DNA from: CAZSXU01 sp964610505
GTDB taxonomy: Bacteria; Arandabacterota; Arandabacteria; JAGLYR01
DNA length: 64,000 nt
Reading direction: 5' to 3'
Assembly (NCBI GenBank): GCA_964610505.1
Contig: CAZSXU010000017.1
Span: 1 to 64,000, forward strand
The position numbers and the translations under genes were made by a program. The notes beneath the pieces were generated by a model. It was not told where the DNA came from and made no database searches. It was given only the letters and a program-made list of their open reading frames with translations. Positions within the stretch are counted from its first letter, which is position 1; every line of letters begins with the position of its first letter. Shown piece by piece: positions 23,338 through 31,978 of the stretch.

Positions 23338-24918
23338 ATGGGTCGTGTCGCCACAGTCGGGATCCTGCTCCTGTCCCTGTTCTATCTTCTGATCGGGCTC
23401 AATGCTGGACTCCGCGTGTACGGTGACGGCTTGTCGCTCTACGCCGCCATGAGGATTCTCGACGGGGACGTTCCCTATCGAGATTTTTGGACGATGTATG
23501 CTCCGGGAGAGTTCTATCTTCTGGCCGGTCTGTTCAGGATGGTCTCGCCCTCTATCACGGCCGCGCGGGTACTCTCGGTCCTGGTCAACCTCTCGATTGC
23601 GGCGGTGCTCTATGGGATCCTCCGAAAATTCGTCTCCCGGGCTCTCGCTCTGACGGGCCTCATTCTGGCGATCATCTGGATCGGATATCTGCGCTACAGC
23701 ACCTATCCCGTATTCCCGTCGCTTCTGTGCGCCTTCTGTGCCGCGAGTCTTCTCATCGGCTACACAACGCGAGAGAAGAATTCCCAGCTGATCCTGGGCG
23801 GAGTGCTCGTGGGAATGGCGGCACTCTTTCGACACGACATGGGCCTCTATACGTGGATCGCCGGCGCCGGCGTTCTCTTCTCCTTCACCTTCGCTCATTC
23901 TACGGGGACGGGACGAGGACGCCGGCTTCTACAGGCTCTCAAACCCGCGGCGCTTTTCTCTGCGGGAGTCGCCGCCGCGGTTCTGCCCGTCCTCTGCTAT
24001 CTTCTGGCGAAGGTTCCTCCCGGCACCCTTTGGCAGGATCTGGTGGTATTCCCGGCGACCGTGTTTCCCGAGGTGCGCGCGATCCCGTACCCTCCGCCCG
24101 GATGGCGGACGGGCGCCTTCTACCATCCGATCTTTGTTCTCGCGGCCGCCGTCCTGTTTCTGGTGAGCCGCGGGCGGGCAAGAACGCCTGCGTGGGAACA
24201 TCCGAGAACCTGGGCGCTGGTCCTGTTCACCGGGTTCACGCTGCTGTTCTTGAATCAGGCGAGAATCCGATCCGATGCGGCCCATCTGGTCCCCGCCCTG
24301 CTTTCGTCCGTCGTCCCTCTCTGCCTCCTCGCCGACGAAGGCGTCCGTCGATGGAGAGACCCGACGAGGTCCGGGCGCCCGGCGCTCCTGCTGATCGCCG
24401 TCCTCGCCGTCTTCATCACGACCGTGTCCGTCGTTGAACCGTTGGCCTTGCGATGGCGCTTGTTCCGTGAGTATCTGTTGCCCGGGGAAATGTACACGTT
24501 CCAAATGGATCGGGCTCGAGGCGTCATGGTTCCCGGCGCCTCCCGCGGTTACGAAAATCTGGTGGACTACATTCGATCCGCGGTCCCCGAAGGGGAGCGC
24601 ATCTACGTCGGGCCCGTCCGGCACGATCGGGTAACCATCTGCGACCTGATGCTCTACTTCCTCGCCGATCGCCACAGCGCAACGGGTTATCACGAGATTC
24701 ATCCGGGACTGACCACCTCCGCACAAGTGCAACACCGCATTGTTGAAGACATCGAGAGGGCCGGCGTTCGGCGCATCGTTCGCGTGGATGAGTTCTCCCA
24801 GGGATCGGAGATCGAAGGGGCGGCGGACGGCGCTCAAATCCTGGACGAGTACATCGAGGAGCACTTCCGGCCGGTGCGTATGTTTCGCGGCTACACGGTG
24901 TGGAAGCGGAAACACTGA
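23338..24918 (+). CDS. multi-pass membrane glycosyltransferase-like protein (GT39/ArnT type)
   Basis: 526 residues with 11-12 hydrophobic segments. The first outside loop after helix 1 has the YGDGLSLYAAMRILDGDVPYRDFW pattern with acidic residues typical of lipid-linked sugar transferases (PMT/ArnT/GT39, where the loop 1 Asp is catalytic). A soluble C-terminal tail of about 120 residues follows. It probably uses a polyprenyl-phosphate sugar at the periplasmic face. The acceptor is unknown. A paralogue-like protein of similar build is at 57287-59245. A heptamer array follows the stop directly (24925-24959). Confidence 0.75.
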   Translation: MGRVATVGILLLSLFYLLIGLNAGLRVYGDGLSLYAAMRILDGDVPYRDFWTMYAPGEFYLLAGLFRMVSPSITAARVLSVLVNLSIAAVLYGILRKFVSRALALTGLILAIIWIGYLRYSTYPVFPSLLCAFCAASLLIGYTTREKNSQLILGGVLVGMAALFRHDMGLYTWIAGAGVLFSFTFAHSTGTGRGRRLLQALKPAALFSAGVAAAVLPVLCYLLAKVPPGTLWQDLVVFPATVFPEVRAIPYPPPGWRTGAFYHPIFVLAAAVLFLVSRGRARTPAWEHPRTWALVLFTGFTLLFLNQARIRSDAAHLVPALLSSVVPLCLLADEGVRRWRDPTRSGRPALLLIAVLAVFITTVSVVEPLALRWRLFREYLLPGEMYTFQMDRARGVMVPGASRGYENLVDYIRSAVPEGERIYVGPVRHDRVTICDLMLYFLADRHSATGYHEIHPGLTTSAQVQHRIVEDIERAGVRRIVRVDEFSQGSEIEGAADGAQILDEYIEEHFRPVRMFRGYTVWKRKH

Positions 24919-24924
24919 AAGACT

Positions 24925-24959
24925 AGTTCTGAGTGCTAAGTTCTAGGTTCTGAGCTCAG
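24925..24959. repeat. heptamer array of the GTTCTGA family
   Basis: Five 7-bp units: AGTTCTG AGTGCTA AGTTCTA GGTTCTG AGCTCAG, starting 7 bp after the stop of the preceding gene. The same family is found at 31947-31978 (complement) and 44248-44280. Confidence 0.85.
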
Positions 24960-25109
24960 GAACGTGAAGAAGGGGCGCCCGGAGCCGGGAGAGCCGCTCT
25001 GTCGCCTTGTCGCCCCCATGGTGAGAGCTTGACAACAGGGCCGATCTGTGGCACCCGGAAGGGGGAAACGAGACTCACCCGTGTAACCTGGAGATGGACG
25101 GAGGTGCCG

Positions 25110-25502
25110 ATGAAGAGACTCAAGCAAGTCTCGGTCGCCGTGGAGAATCAGCCGGGCGAGCTGACGTCGCTCTGCAGCCGCTTGAAACGAAAGAAGGTCA
25201 CCATCCTGGGGATGTGTGCTCCCGAGGGAACCGGCATGATGCAGGTGAAGATCGTCGTCGACGACCATCTGCGGGCGAAGGAGGCCCTCGACAAGTCCGG
25301 CATGACGTGCTACTTCGAGGAAGTCCTGGCCCTGGATCTGGACAGCCGGGCGGGGACCCTCGCCGGCATCGCAGCCAAGCTCAGTGAGCGCGGGGTCAAT
25401 ATCACGTCCCTGTACTTCACGACCCCGACCCGATCCAGCAAAACGCGGATCATCCTCTCGGTGTCGGACATCGAAACGGCGATCGGCGCGCTCAAGAAAT
25501 AA
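25110..25502 (+). CDS. tandem ACT-domain protein
   Basis: 130 residues from ATG 25110 (GGAGGTGCCG upstream). Two ACT repeats are visible: VAVENQPGELTSLCSRLKRKKV (1) and LDSRAGTLAGIAAKLSERGVNI (2), each a beta-alpha-beta unit with the Pro/Gly ligand loop. Stand-alone tandem ACT proteins bind amino acids and regulate metabolism, or act as subunits of acetolactate-synthase-like or phenylacetate-linked enzymes. No enzyme partner is next to it. Nonamer repeats of the CACAGATTG type follow the stop (25522-25548). Confidence 0.88.
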   Translation: MKRLKQVSVAVENQPGELTSLCSRLKRKKVTILGMCAPEGTGMMQVKIVVDDHLRAKEALDKSGMTCYFEEVLALDLDSRAGTLAGIAAKLSERGVNITSLYFTTPTRSSKTRIILSVSDIETAIGALKK

Positions 25503-25521
25503 GAACACACCCGAGCCAACC

Positions 25522-25548
25522 ACAGATTGCACGGACGACACGGATCCG
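25522..25548. repeat. nonamer array of the CACAGATTG family
   Basis: Three 9-bp units: CACAGATTG CACGGACGA CACGGATCC, about 20 bp after the ACT gene stop and 45 bp before the convergent site-2 protease gene. Confidence 0.75.
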
Positions 25549-25592
25549 GCCCGCCCCCGAGATCCAATCCCGGGGGCGGGCCCACACCGGTC

Positions 25593-26738
25593 TCACACCT
25601 CGATCTCCGACCTCGTCTTGAAAAACTCGATGATGTCCGAGCGGGAGATCAATCCGACGACCCGGTCTCCCTCCATGATGGGGACCTGTGCACAGCCCTG
25701 CACGCTCATTCGCGATAGAACCCGATCCAGGTTGTCCCCGGGATGCGCAATCTGGAGCTGATCGCGCGGCGTCATTACGGCACCGACATGAGTTCTCGAC
25801 CACTCAACGGACGGCACCTTCTTCGCATCCGACAGACACACGATGCCCTCCAACACCTCCCCGTTTCCCACCAGGAACGCGCGCCCCCGCCCGGCCAGCA
25901 CCTGTTCGTGGATGAGCGTGTAGAGGGACATCGACACCTGCGCCCACGGCAGATCGCGCGACATCATCTGGTCCACTCGGGTGCGACTGAGAACCTGGCG
26001 GACGACAACCTGCTCATATCCGCGCACCGCCGCGCTGTGGATGAACCAACCGATCATAATCAACCAGATCCCGCTCAGGGAACCGTGCCCTCGCCGGAAC
26101 GAATCGATCAACGAAAAGACACCCAAGGCAATGAGCACGACGGCAAACACTTGCCCGACCCGCGTCGCAACCCGCGTCGCCTTTTGAAGATCCCGGGTGA
26201 ACCGCCAGAGGATCGAACGGAGGATTCTGCCTCCGTCCAGGGGAAAGCCCGGAACAAGGTTGAACACCGCAAGCACGAAATTCATTTGCATGAGCCAGCC
26301 GGCCACGGCCGCCACCGGCATGGAAATGCTCCTTGTCAACCACCACACGAGAAGGGACACCGCACCGATCGCAATGCTCATGAGAGGTCCCGCAAGGGCC
26401 ATCAGGAATTCCTTCCTCGGCTCATCGGGCTCCTGCGTGATCTGGGCCACTCCCCCGAAGAGAAAGAGCGTGATGCTGCGAACCTGTTCTCCCTGCCGGA
26501 TGGCCACCACCGAGTGAGCCAGCTCGTGGGCGAGCACCGACGCGAAGAACAGCAGCGTGGAGATGATGGCGAGAAACCAGTAGAGAGCAACCGACCATCC
26601 CGGGTACGATCCCGGAAAGTAGTTGCCCGAGAGGATCACCAGAACCAGGGCGAAGATGATGAGCCACGACGTATCGATCCGGATCTGAATCCCGAAAATT
26701 CGTCCAATCGACCAGGCGGTTCCCGTCAGCACGTGCAC
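25593..26738 (-). CDS. site-2 protease (M50) with CBS domain pair
   Basis: 381 residues from GTG 26738 (or GTG 26732). Six or so membrane helices carry the zinc motif HELAH (His71, Glu72, His75) and the second motif FNLVPGFPLDGGR. A cytosolic pair of CBS domains (about 265-381) follows, with VGAVMTPRDQLQIA and VPIMEGDRVVGLISRSDI. This is the SpoIVFB/Rip3-like class of intramembrane metalloproteases. CBS domains probably sense adenine nucleotides. The substrate is unknown, typically an anti-sigma factor or pro-sigma. Confidence 0.93.
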   Translation of the reverse strand: MHVLTGTAWSIGRIFGIQIRIDTSWLIIFALVLVILSGNYFPGSYPGWSVALYWFLAIISTLLFFASVLAHELAHSVVAIRQGEQVRSITLFLFGGVAQITQEPDEPRKEFLMALAGPLMSIAIGAVSLLVWWLTRSISMPVAAVAGWLMQMNFVLAVFNLVPGFPLDGGRILRSILWRFTRDLQKATRVATRVGQVFAVVLIALGVFSLIDSFRRGHGSLSGIWLIMIGWFIHSAAVRGYEQVVVRQVLSRTRVDQMMSRDLPWAQVSMSLYTLIHEQVLAGRGRAFLVGNGEVLEGIVCLSDAKKVPSVEWSRTHVGAVMTPRDQLQIAHPGDNLDRVLSRMSVQGCAQVPIMEGDRVVGLISRSDIIEFFKTRSEIEV

Positions 26739-26882
26739 CTCTCATGTCGGAGTTGACCTCGATAGGATACGGGTACAGTCCATTGGAGAATAAGTCAAGT
26801 CGTAACGAAGACTGGGACTGCGGAGTGGATGGGCTCGGAGATAAACGCACGGCGCGCTGGCTCCACCGACGGGAGAATAGAG

Positions 26883-26911
26883 TTGAATGGGATCTTTCCC
26901 TGTGCTAGCTT
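26883..26911 (+). promoter_or_regulatory. promoter for the M49-like peptidase gene
   Basis: TTGAAT at 26883-26888, a 17-bp spacer and TAGCTT at 26906-26911, about 55 bp before the ATG at 26966. Confidence 0.5.
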
Positions 26912-26965
26912 GGCTCGGTTTGCATGATCTGGAATTGCCCCGTATACAGAATGGAGGTCGGAGAC

Positions 26966-28630
26966 ATGCTCGGTTTTTCGCTTCCTCGCGTGTTTCAGGT
27001 TGCCGTCCTCGGACTCATCGCGTCTTTCGTGATTGTGGCCGGGTGCGGGAGGTCAAAGGATGTTTCCATGATTGAGGAGAGACTGAGAGCGTACGCGCCC
27101 GTCCATCTCCGAGCCGACACGTCGGTCCTGGATGAGAACCAGCAGAAGGTGCTGCTGAAACTGGTCGAGGCCGCCAAGGCGATCGACCCGGCCTTCTGGC
27201 ACCAGAGCGCCCATGAAGCCCTGGCCGTAAGAGCCGAACTCGAAGCGTCCAAGCGGCCCGAGGATCGGACGATCCTCGAGTACGTGTTGATCAACTACGG
27301 ACCTTTCGACCGGCGGTTCGAGAACGAAAGATTCTACGGCAAGGGGAGCCCCAAGCCGCCCGGGGCCGGGTTTTATCCGCACGATCTCACGAAAGAGGAG
27401 TTCGAGACCTACGTTGAGAGTCATCCCGAAGTCAAGGCGAGCTTCGAGAAGCTCAACACGGTGATCAAGCGGAAAGGAAGCGAGCTGGTCGCCGTACCCT
27501 ACGAGGATGAGTACCGGACCCACCTGCAGAAGGCGTCCCAGGCCCTCCGGGAAGCCTCCGCGTACGCCGACAACTCCAGCCTCAAGCGCTACCTCAAGCT
27601 TCGCGCCGACGCGCTGCTCTCCGGGGATTTCTACGAGAGCGACATGGCGTGGATGGATCTGGAGGACAATCTTCTGGATACCGTGATCGGCCCCATCGAG
27701 GTGTATGAGGATCAGCTGATGGGATTGAAGGCGTCCTACGAAGCAAACGTGGTCGTCAAGGATCCCGCGCGCAGCGCCCAGCTCGACGTGTTCAAGCAGT
27801 ACCTCAATCGCCTGGAGCATTCTCTCCCCATGGACGAGAAGTACAAGCGCGACAGCGTGGGGTTGGGGAACAAGTTGGAGATCGTGAACGTCGCCTATTT
27901 CGCCGGCGACTACAACTCGGGGATCAAGACGATTGCCGCCTCGCTGCCCAACGATGAGCGTGTGATTCGGGCCAAGGGCGCCAAGAAGCAAATCTACCAG
28001 AACGTTCTCGGGGCCAAGTTCCGCATGATTCTGAAGCCGATCGCCGAGATCCTGGTCGATCCGGAACAGGTACGATGGGTGGCGGAGGATGCTTTCGTGA
28101 CGAACACGCTCATGCACGAGGTGTCTCACACCCTGGGGCCGGTAACCGTGTACGGCCAGGAGGATCGTACCGTTCGCAAGGCTCTCGAGGAGCGCTATTC
28201 GAGAATCGAGGAGTGCAAGGCGGACATCGTCGGCATCCACAACTCGGCCTACTTCCGCAAGGTCGAGGTGTTCGGTGAAGACCAGGTGATGAGTAATTAC
28301 GTCACGTACCTCGGCGGCATCTTCCGCTCCATTCGGTTCGGGACGGAGTCGGCCCACGCCACGGGCATGGCCATCCAGCTGAATTACCTTCTGCAAGAAG
28401 GCGGCATCGAGTACGACCCGGTCGCGGGCACGTACCGAGTGAACGTCGAGAAGTTCCCCGCGGCGGTGGACGCTCTGGCCCACGAGATCTTGACCATTGA
28501 GGCCATGGGCGACTACGAGAGGGCCGGAGAGATGATCGACACCTACGGCGTGCTTCCGGACCACGTGGCGGCGGCGCTGGAAAAGCTGGGCGACATTCCG
28601 GTCGATGTGAGGTTCACGTACGATTACTAG
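26966..28630 (+). CDS. M49 (dipeptidyl peptidase III)-like zinc lipoprotein
   Basis: 554 residues from ATG 26966 (GGAGGTCGGAG upstream). An N-terminal lipoprotein signal ends in VAGC, so it is anchored in a membrane. The body has the zinc motifs HEVSH (His384, Glu385, His388) and EECKAD (Glu415, Glu416). Classical DPP III has HExxGH, six residues long. This shorter HExxH form with EEC(K/R)AD is found in bacterial relatives and in the C-terminal part of plant NUDX3. It probably cleaves dipeptides or short peptides at the cell surface. The NUDIX gene follows 70 bp after the stop. Confidence 0.85.
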   Translation: MLGFSLPRVFQVAVLGLIASFVIVAGCGRSKDVSMIEERLRAYAPVHLRADTSVLDENQQKVLLKLVEAAKAIDPAFWHQSAHEALAVRAELEASKRPEDRTILEYVLINYGPFDRRFENERFYGKGSPKPPGAGFYPHDLTKEEFETYVESHPEVKASFEKLNTVIKRKGSELVAVPYEDEYRTHLQKASQALREASAYADNSSLKRYLKLRADALLSGDFYESDMAWMDLEDNLLDTVIGPIEVYEDQLMGLKASYEANVVVKDPARSAQLDVFKQYLNRLEHSLPMDEKYKRDSVGLGNKLEIVNVAYFAGDYNSGIKTIAASLPNDERVIRAKGAKKQIYQNVLGAKFRMILKPIAEILVDPEQVRWVAEDAFVTNTLMHEVSHTLGPVTVYGQEDRTVRKALEERYSRIEECKADIVGIHNSAYFRKVEVFGEDQVMSNYVTYLGGIFRSIRFGTESAHATGMAIQLNYLLQEGGIEYDPVAGTYRVNVEKFPAAVDALAHEILTIEAMGDYERAGEMIDTYGVLPDHVAAALEKLGDIPVDVRFTYDY

Positions 28631-28647
28631 CGAGAGCACGACGCAGC

Positions 28648-28676
28648 GAGGACGCGAGGACGCGAGGGCGCGAGAC
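28648..28676. repeat. octamer array GAGGACGC
   Basis: Units GAGGACGC, GAGGACGC, GAGGGCGC and partial GAGAC, starting 18 bp after the M49 gene stop and lying inside the presumed 5' part of the NUDIX frame. Confidence 0.75.
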
Positions 28677-28700
28677 GTCACGGCAGGAATCATCCGCGGG

Positions 28701-29066
28701 GTGGATGGCCGTGTGCTGATTGCCGAGCGCCACCGATCATGCCCCGGAGGCGGCACGTGGGAATTCCCCGGTGGAACTCGCGAGAAGAACGAATCGCTGG
28801 AAGAGTGCCTCCACCGAGAGCTCGAAGAGGAACTCGGCATCCGGGTCCGGATCGATGAGCCCTTCGTGGTGGTCGAGAATCCTTATGAAGATATCCCGAT
28901 GACGCTCCACACGTTTCTCTGCACGCATACCGGTGGAGAACCTCGCGCCATCGAGTGCAAGGACTGGAGATGGGTGGACATCGAGGAATTGGGGGAAGCG
29001 AATCTCACCGGCGCGGATCGGACGGTGCTTGAAGCGTTGGAGAAGCGCCCGGGGGAGTCCCGGTAA
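28701..29066 (+). CDS. MutT-type NUDIX hydrolase without a clear start codon
   Basis: 121 residues from GTG 28701. The NUDIX box is GGTREKNESLEECLHRELEEELGI-like (Gly-x5-Glu-x7-REL-EE-x-GI), preceded by GTWEFPGG as in MutT (8-oxo-dGTP hydrolase). The first strand of the fold (VTAGIIRG) lies upstream of the GTG in the same frame, which is open from 28611 but holds no ATG, GTG or TTG. Either a rare start is used or the N-terminus is damaged. An octamer repeat (28648-28676) lies in this stretch. The M49-like gene is 70 bp upstream. Confidence 0.8.
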   Translation: MDGRVLIAERHRSCPGGGTWEFPGGTREKNESLEECLHRELEEELGIRVRIDEPFVVVENPYEDIPMTLHTFLCTHTGGEPRAIECKDWRWVDIEELGEANLTGADRTVLEALEKRPGESR

Positions 29067-29069
29067 CCC

Positions 29070-31580
29070 CTACCGCAGGACCGTGACCTGGCCCGTCGTG
29101 ACCCTCCCTTCCACCCACAGCCGATAGTAGTAGACCCCGGACGGAAGAGGCCGCCCATCCGTGCCGAGGGTCTTCCACTCCACGGACAGGTCCTCCCCGG
29201 CGGCGAACCGGAAGCGCAGCCCGGAGACCCGCCGTCCCCTGATGTCGTACACGTCCAGCGTCGCCAGCCCCGCCCGAGACGCGGAGTACCGGAACGTCAC
29301 GGTTTCACCGGCGGGATTGGGGAAACCGTCGACGCATCTCGGATCATGCGGTGGCCGGATTCGATCGGCGACTCCCGTCAACGCCAACCGGGAAAACTTG
29401 CACGCGACGTCCTTCAGGAAGTCGGGAACCGACGTCTCAAATGTTCCGCTTGCGGCAGCCACCGTATCCCGCCCGACGATACTCCCGTTCCACGTGTTCC
29501 ACCACTCGATCGCGTACTCCCCGTCCACCAGCCCGGCGGCCGTGAAGGTCCGCCCGCTCACCCACTCCCCGGGCGTGATGTCCTGAATCCAGCCCATTCC
29601 GAAAGTCGAATCGGCGATCCCCCAGCAGTTCAGCCAGGATCCACTGACCGACACGGCCGCCTCATCCAGATCCAGATGACAGAAGGGAACGTCCTCAACA
29701 AACTCGGAGAAGATCAGGAAATGATCGAACATCTCGGGGGAGAGGTCGCCCCAGCTGCCTCCGTCGTTCCAATCCAGAGGCGTAACGGCGTTGCCCGAGA
29801 CGAGGCCCGACCAGATCCCGTTGTGGTTGTGGTCGGGTTGATGGATCTCATTGTCCGTACCGAATTCTCCGATAAGGACCGGTTTCTCGTACCAGTCCCA
29901 CATGATCCGGGTGTAGTAGACAATCACCGTGGCGATGTGCACCGGGTCGTCGGTGTCTTTGTAGGTGTGGAGCTGCGGAAGATCCATGGCCGTGTAGCCC
30001 GCGTGCCAGCGGGTCGATTCGTTGAGTCCCTGCCAATCCTGATAACCGGACTTCGAGGCCGTGGTGGGATGGCCGAAGGGATCATTGGATTCGAAATAGC
30101 CGTCGATGGCATCGTGCCACGAGTCCGTGTTGCCGTAGGCGTTGGTGCCGTCGATTTCGCAGATCGTTCCCCACATCCCGATGGCCCGCGAGTAGCCCCA
30201 CCGCGCGATGATGTAGCGGTAGAGATGTTCCTGCCAGGACCACGACGTTCCGTCCGTGAAGAAGGAGGGGCAGTCCGTGAGATTCGCGAACCCGTTGGCG
30301 TCCCACCATCCCCCACCCCACGAATGCGTCGCGTCCCTCAGCGCGTTGTGGTCCCAGATGTGAAAGAGAATCCGAATACCGTGACGCTCCGCGTCCTGGA
30401 CGATGTCGTCGACCTCCGCCGCCCTCGACATGTCGTAGTCGTCGTAGTCGGCCCCCGCCAGCAAGCTCACCGGCATGAGATCCCAGGGCGCCAGCCACAG
30501 GGCCAGCAGGTTCATCCCGTGGGCCTCCATGTCGTCGAAGATCTGGTAGCCGTCCGCCGACCAACCCAGTTCCTCGAGATTCCAGCAGCGGCAATGGCCG
30601 ATGCCGTAGAAGGGCGTCCCGTCATCATGTTCCAGGAAACGGGGATTGTCGTCGGACACGCGAAGCCATCCATGATCCTCCGACGGTGTGCAGTAGAAGG
30701 TCAGCGTATCCGAATACTTGTCCGAACCGTCGTCGTCCACCGTGACCGCACAGCTCCACTCGCCGACCTCATCCGGCGCAAAGCGCAGCTTCCAATCGGA
30801 TCCCGTCCAGAAGCCGTGGACCTGCCACTCGGTGCGCGTCGGGGACGAGAACACGGCCGTCACGTTCACATCCTCCGGATCGAACGGGTTGTCATACCGG
30901 TAGAGCCAGTTGGGCGTCAGCTCAAGGCCGTGGTACGCTGCCACGGTGTCGGCGGACGCCGTAACGACGAGCGCCGTGTCGGATCCGGCAGCCGCCTCGT
31001 CCGCCCGAATGTGATCCAGATAGACGAATCCCGAGAAATCCGCCAGGAAGGATTCGACCCGGAGCCCGATACGCCCCACGATGTCCCGCCCTTCTAGACC
31101 GTCGATGTCCCAGACGAATGTGTTCCATCCGGCGCTCGCCGATAACACGGGGCTCATGAGAAGGTGCTGGTCGATTCCCACGCGGGCGGTGATGTTGACC
31201 GTGAAGTCGTGCGCTTCCGGGAAGTAGACGTCGACGATCAGACTTTCGGCTTCGGACAGATCGTGGAGCTGCGACTCCGGCTCGGCCACGTGGAATTCAT
31301 CGCTGGGCCCGAACGTGAAAGTGCAGTGGATACCGAGAGAGTGTGCGCCGGAGGACGCCTGATCGCTCGACCACGCCAGAGAATCCAGAGCCGTCCCCCA
31401 TCCCTGGTCTTCAAAGCCCTCCGTGCCGGACTCGAAATCGTGGAGGATCACCTCGGCGTGCGCGGGAGGTGCCAACAGAATCAGGAGAGCGAGGGCCGGA
31501 GCGGAAAGGCAGAAACTCACGTGTCGAGAGCCGGGGTCAAGTCCCAGTCGGCCGACAAGGATGTGGGTGAGCCTCTTCAT
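29070..31580 (-). CDS. secreted glycoside-hydrolase-like protein with C-terminal sorting domain
   Basis: 836 residues with a signal peptide (helix APALALLILLAPPAHAE). An N-terminal carbohydrate-binding-like beta domain (about 45-190) precedes a DUF5060-like beta domain (about 210-300) and a (beta/alpha)8-type region (about 310-640). That region has GIGHCRCWN, WLAPWDLMPV, IWDHNALRD, WGTICEIDG and VLIGEFGTD, the last Glu being a typical glycosidase nucleophile place. The C-terminus (about 755-836) is a FlgD-like/type IX-type sorting domain with FPNPAGETVTFRYS and DVYDIRGRRV. Probably a cell-surface polysaccharide hydrolase. Confidence 0.85.
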   Translation of the reverse strand: MKRLTHILVGRLGLDPGSRHVSFCLSAPALALLILLAPPAHAEVILHDFESGTEGFEDQGWGTALDSLAWSSDQASSGAHSLGIHCTFTFGPSDEFHVAEPESQLHDLSEAESLIVDVYFPEAHDFTVNITARVGIDQHLLMSPVLSASAGWNTFVWDIDGLEGRDIVGRIGLRVESFLADFSGFVYLDHIRADEAAAGSDTALVVTASADTVAAYHGLELTPNWLYRYDNPFDPEDVNVTAVFSSPTRTEWQVHGFWTGSDWKLRFAPDEVGEWSCAVTVDDDGSDKYSDTLTFYCTPSEDHGWLRVSDDNPRFLEHDDGTPFYGIGHCRCWNLEELGWSADGYQIFDDMEAHGMNLLALWLAPWDLMPVSLLAGADYDDYDMSRAAEVDDIVQDAERHGIRILFHIWDHNALRDATHSWGGGWWDANGFANLTDCPSFFTDGTSWSWQEHLYRYIIARWGYSRAIGMWGTICEIDGTNAYGNTDSWHDAIDGYFESNDPFGHPTTASKSGYQDWQGLNESTRWHAGYTAMDLPQLHTYKDTDDPVHIATVIVYYTRIMWDWYEKPVLIGEFGTDNEIHQPDHNHNGIWSGLVSGNAVTPLDWNDGGSWGDLSPEMFDHFLIFSEFVEDVPFCHLDLDEAAVSVSGSWLNCWGIADSTFGMGWIQDITPGEWVSGRTFTAAGLVDGEYAIEWWNTWNGSIVGRDTVAAASGTFETSVPDFLKDVACKFSRLALTGVADRIRPPHDPRCVDGFPNPAGETVTFRYSASRAGLATLDVYDIRGRRVSGLRFRFAAGEDLSVEWKTLGTDGRPLPSGVYYYRLWVEGRVTTGQVTVLR

Positions 31581-31586
31581 GCATGC

Positions 31587-31615
31587 ATTATATCACATCC
31601 GGATGTCCATTCCAA
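31587..31615 (-). promoter_or_regulatory. consensus promoter for the glycosidase-like gene, possibly leaderless
   Basis: On the minus strand TTGGAA (31615-31610), a 17-bp spacer and TATAAT (31592-31587). The predicted start falls at or next to the ATG at 31580, so the mRNA may have no leader. Confidence 0.6.
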
Positions 31616-31667
31616 GCACGAGTCCGCCGTGGCGCAGGCGACGCCGAAACCTGCTCACCGCGCACGG

Positions 31668-31925
31668 CCCATACCGCAGAGAACCGAAAGCCGAGAGCCG
31701 AAAGCCGGAACACACCACCCCTGGGCCGGCTGCGGGGAGCGCTCGCCGGAACGACAGCCGCGGCGTGGGATGTTCCAACGCCGCGGGTGCCCACCCTCCT
31801 CGCCCCTCAGAATCCCCCATTCACGCTGCGGTCGAGTGACGCCGAGTGCTTCCCGCAGCGCAAGACCCATACCGCAGAGAACCGAAAGCCGAGAGCCGAA
31901 AGCCGGAACACACCACCCCTGGGCC
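31668..31925. repeat. two exact 60-bp direct repeats with GAAAGCC heptamers
   Basis: An exact 60-bp sequence occurs at 31668-31727 and 31866-31925 (offset 198 bp). Each copy begins CCCATACCGCAG and includes GAAAGCC GAGAGCC GAAAGCC heptamers. The 138 bp between them is one copy of a dispersed element (see 31728-31865). A third, partial and diverged copy of the element end precedes at about 31625-31667. Confidence 0.9.
31728..31865 (+). mobile_element. copy 1 of a dispersed MITE-like element of about 140-155 bp
   Basis: Related to 60796-60950 along its whole length (shared blocks GCCGGCTGCGG, CGTGGGAT, CAACGCCG, CCCCCATTCACGCTG, GACGCCG, CCGCAGCGCAAG). Imperfect inverted ends are seen (GGGCC-GGCTGCGG and CCGCAGCGCAAG-GCCC). 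It encodes no protein. It could be a MITE or a REP-type element, and no transposase is visible. Confidence 0.55.
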
Positions 31926-31946
31926 TCTCGTCACTCGCCCTTCAAT

Positions 31947-31978
31947 CCAGAACCCAGAACCTTAGAACTCAGAACTTA
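31947..31978. repeat. heptamer array of the GTTCTGA family (complement)
   Basis: CCAGAAC CCAGAAC CTTAGAA CTCAGAA CTTA, the reverse-complement form of the family at 24925 and 44248. It abuts the stop of the S9 peptidase gene at 31979. Confidence 0.85.

Noticed and set aside
31668..31925. The repeated 60-bp units as a CRISPR array.
   Set aside because: Only two copies, 198 bp apart, repeats too long and spacing not spacer-like, and no cas genes in the window.
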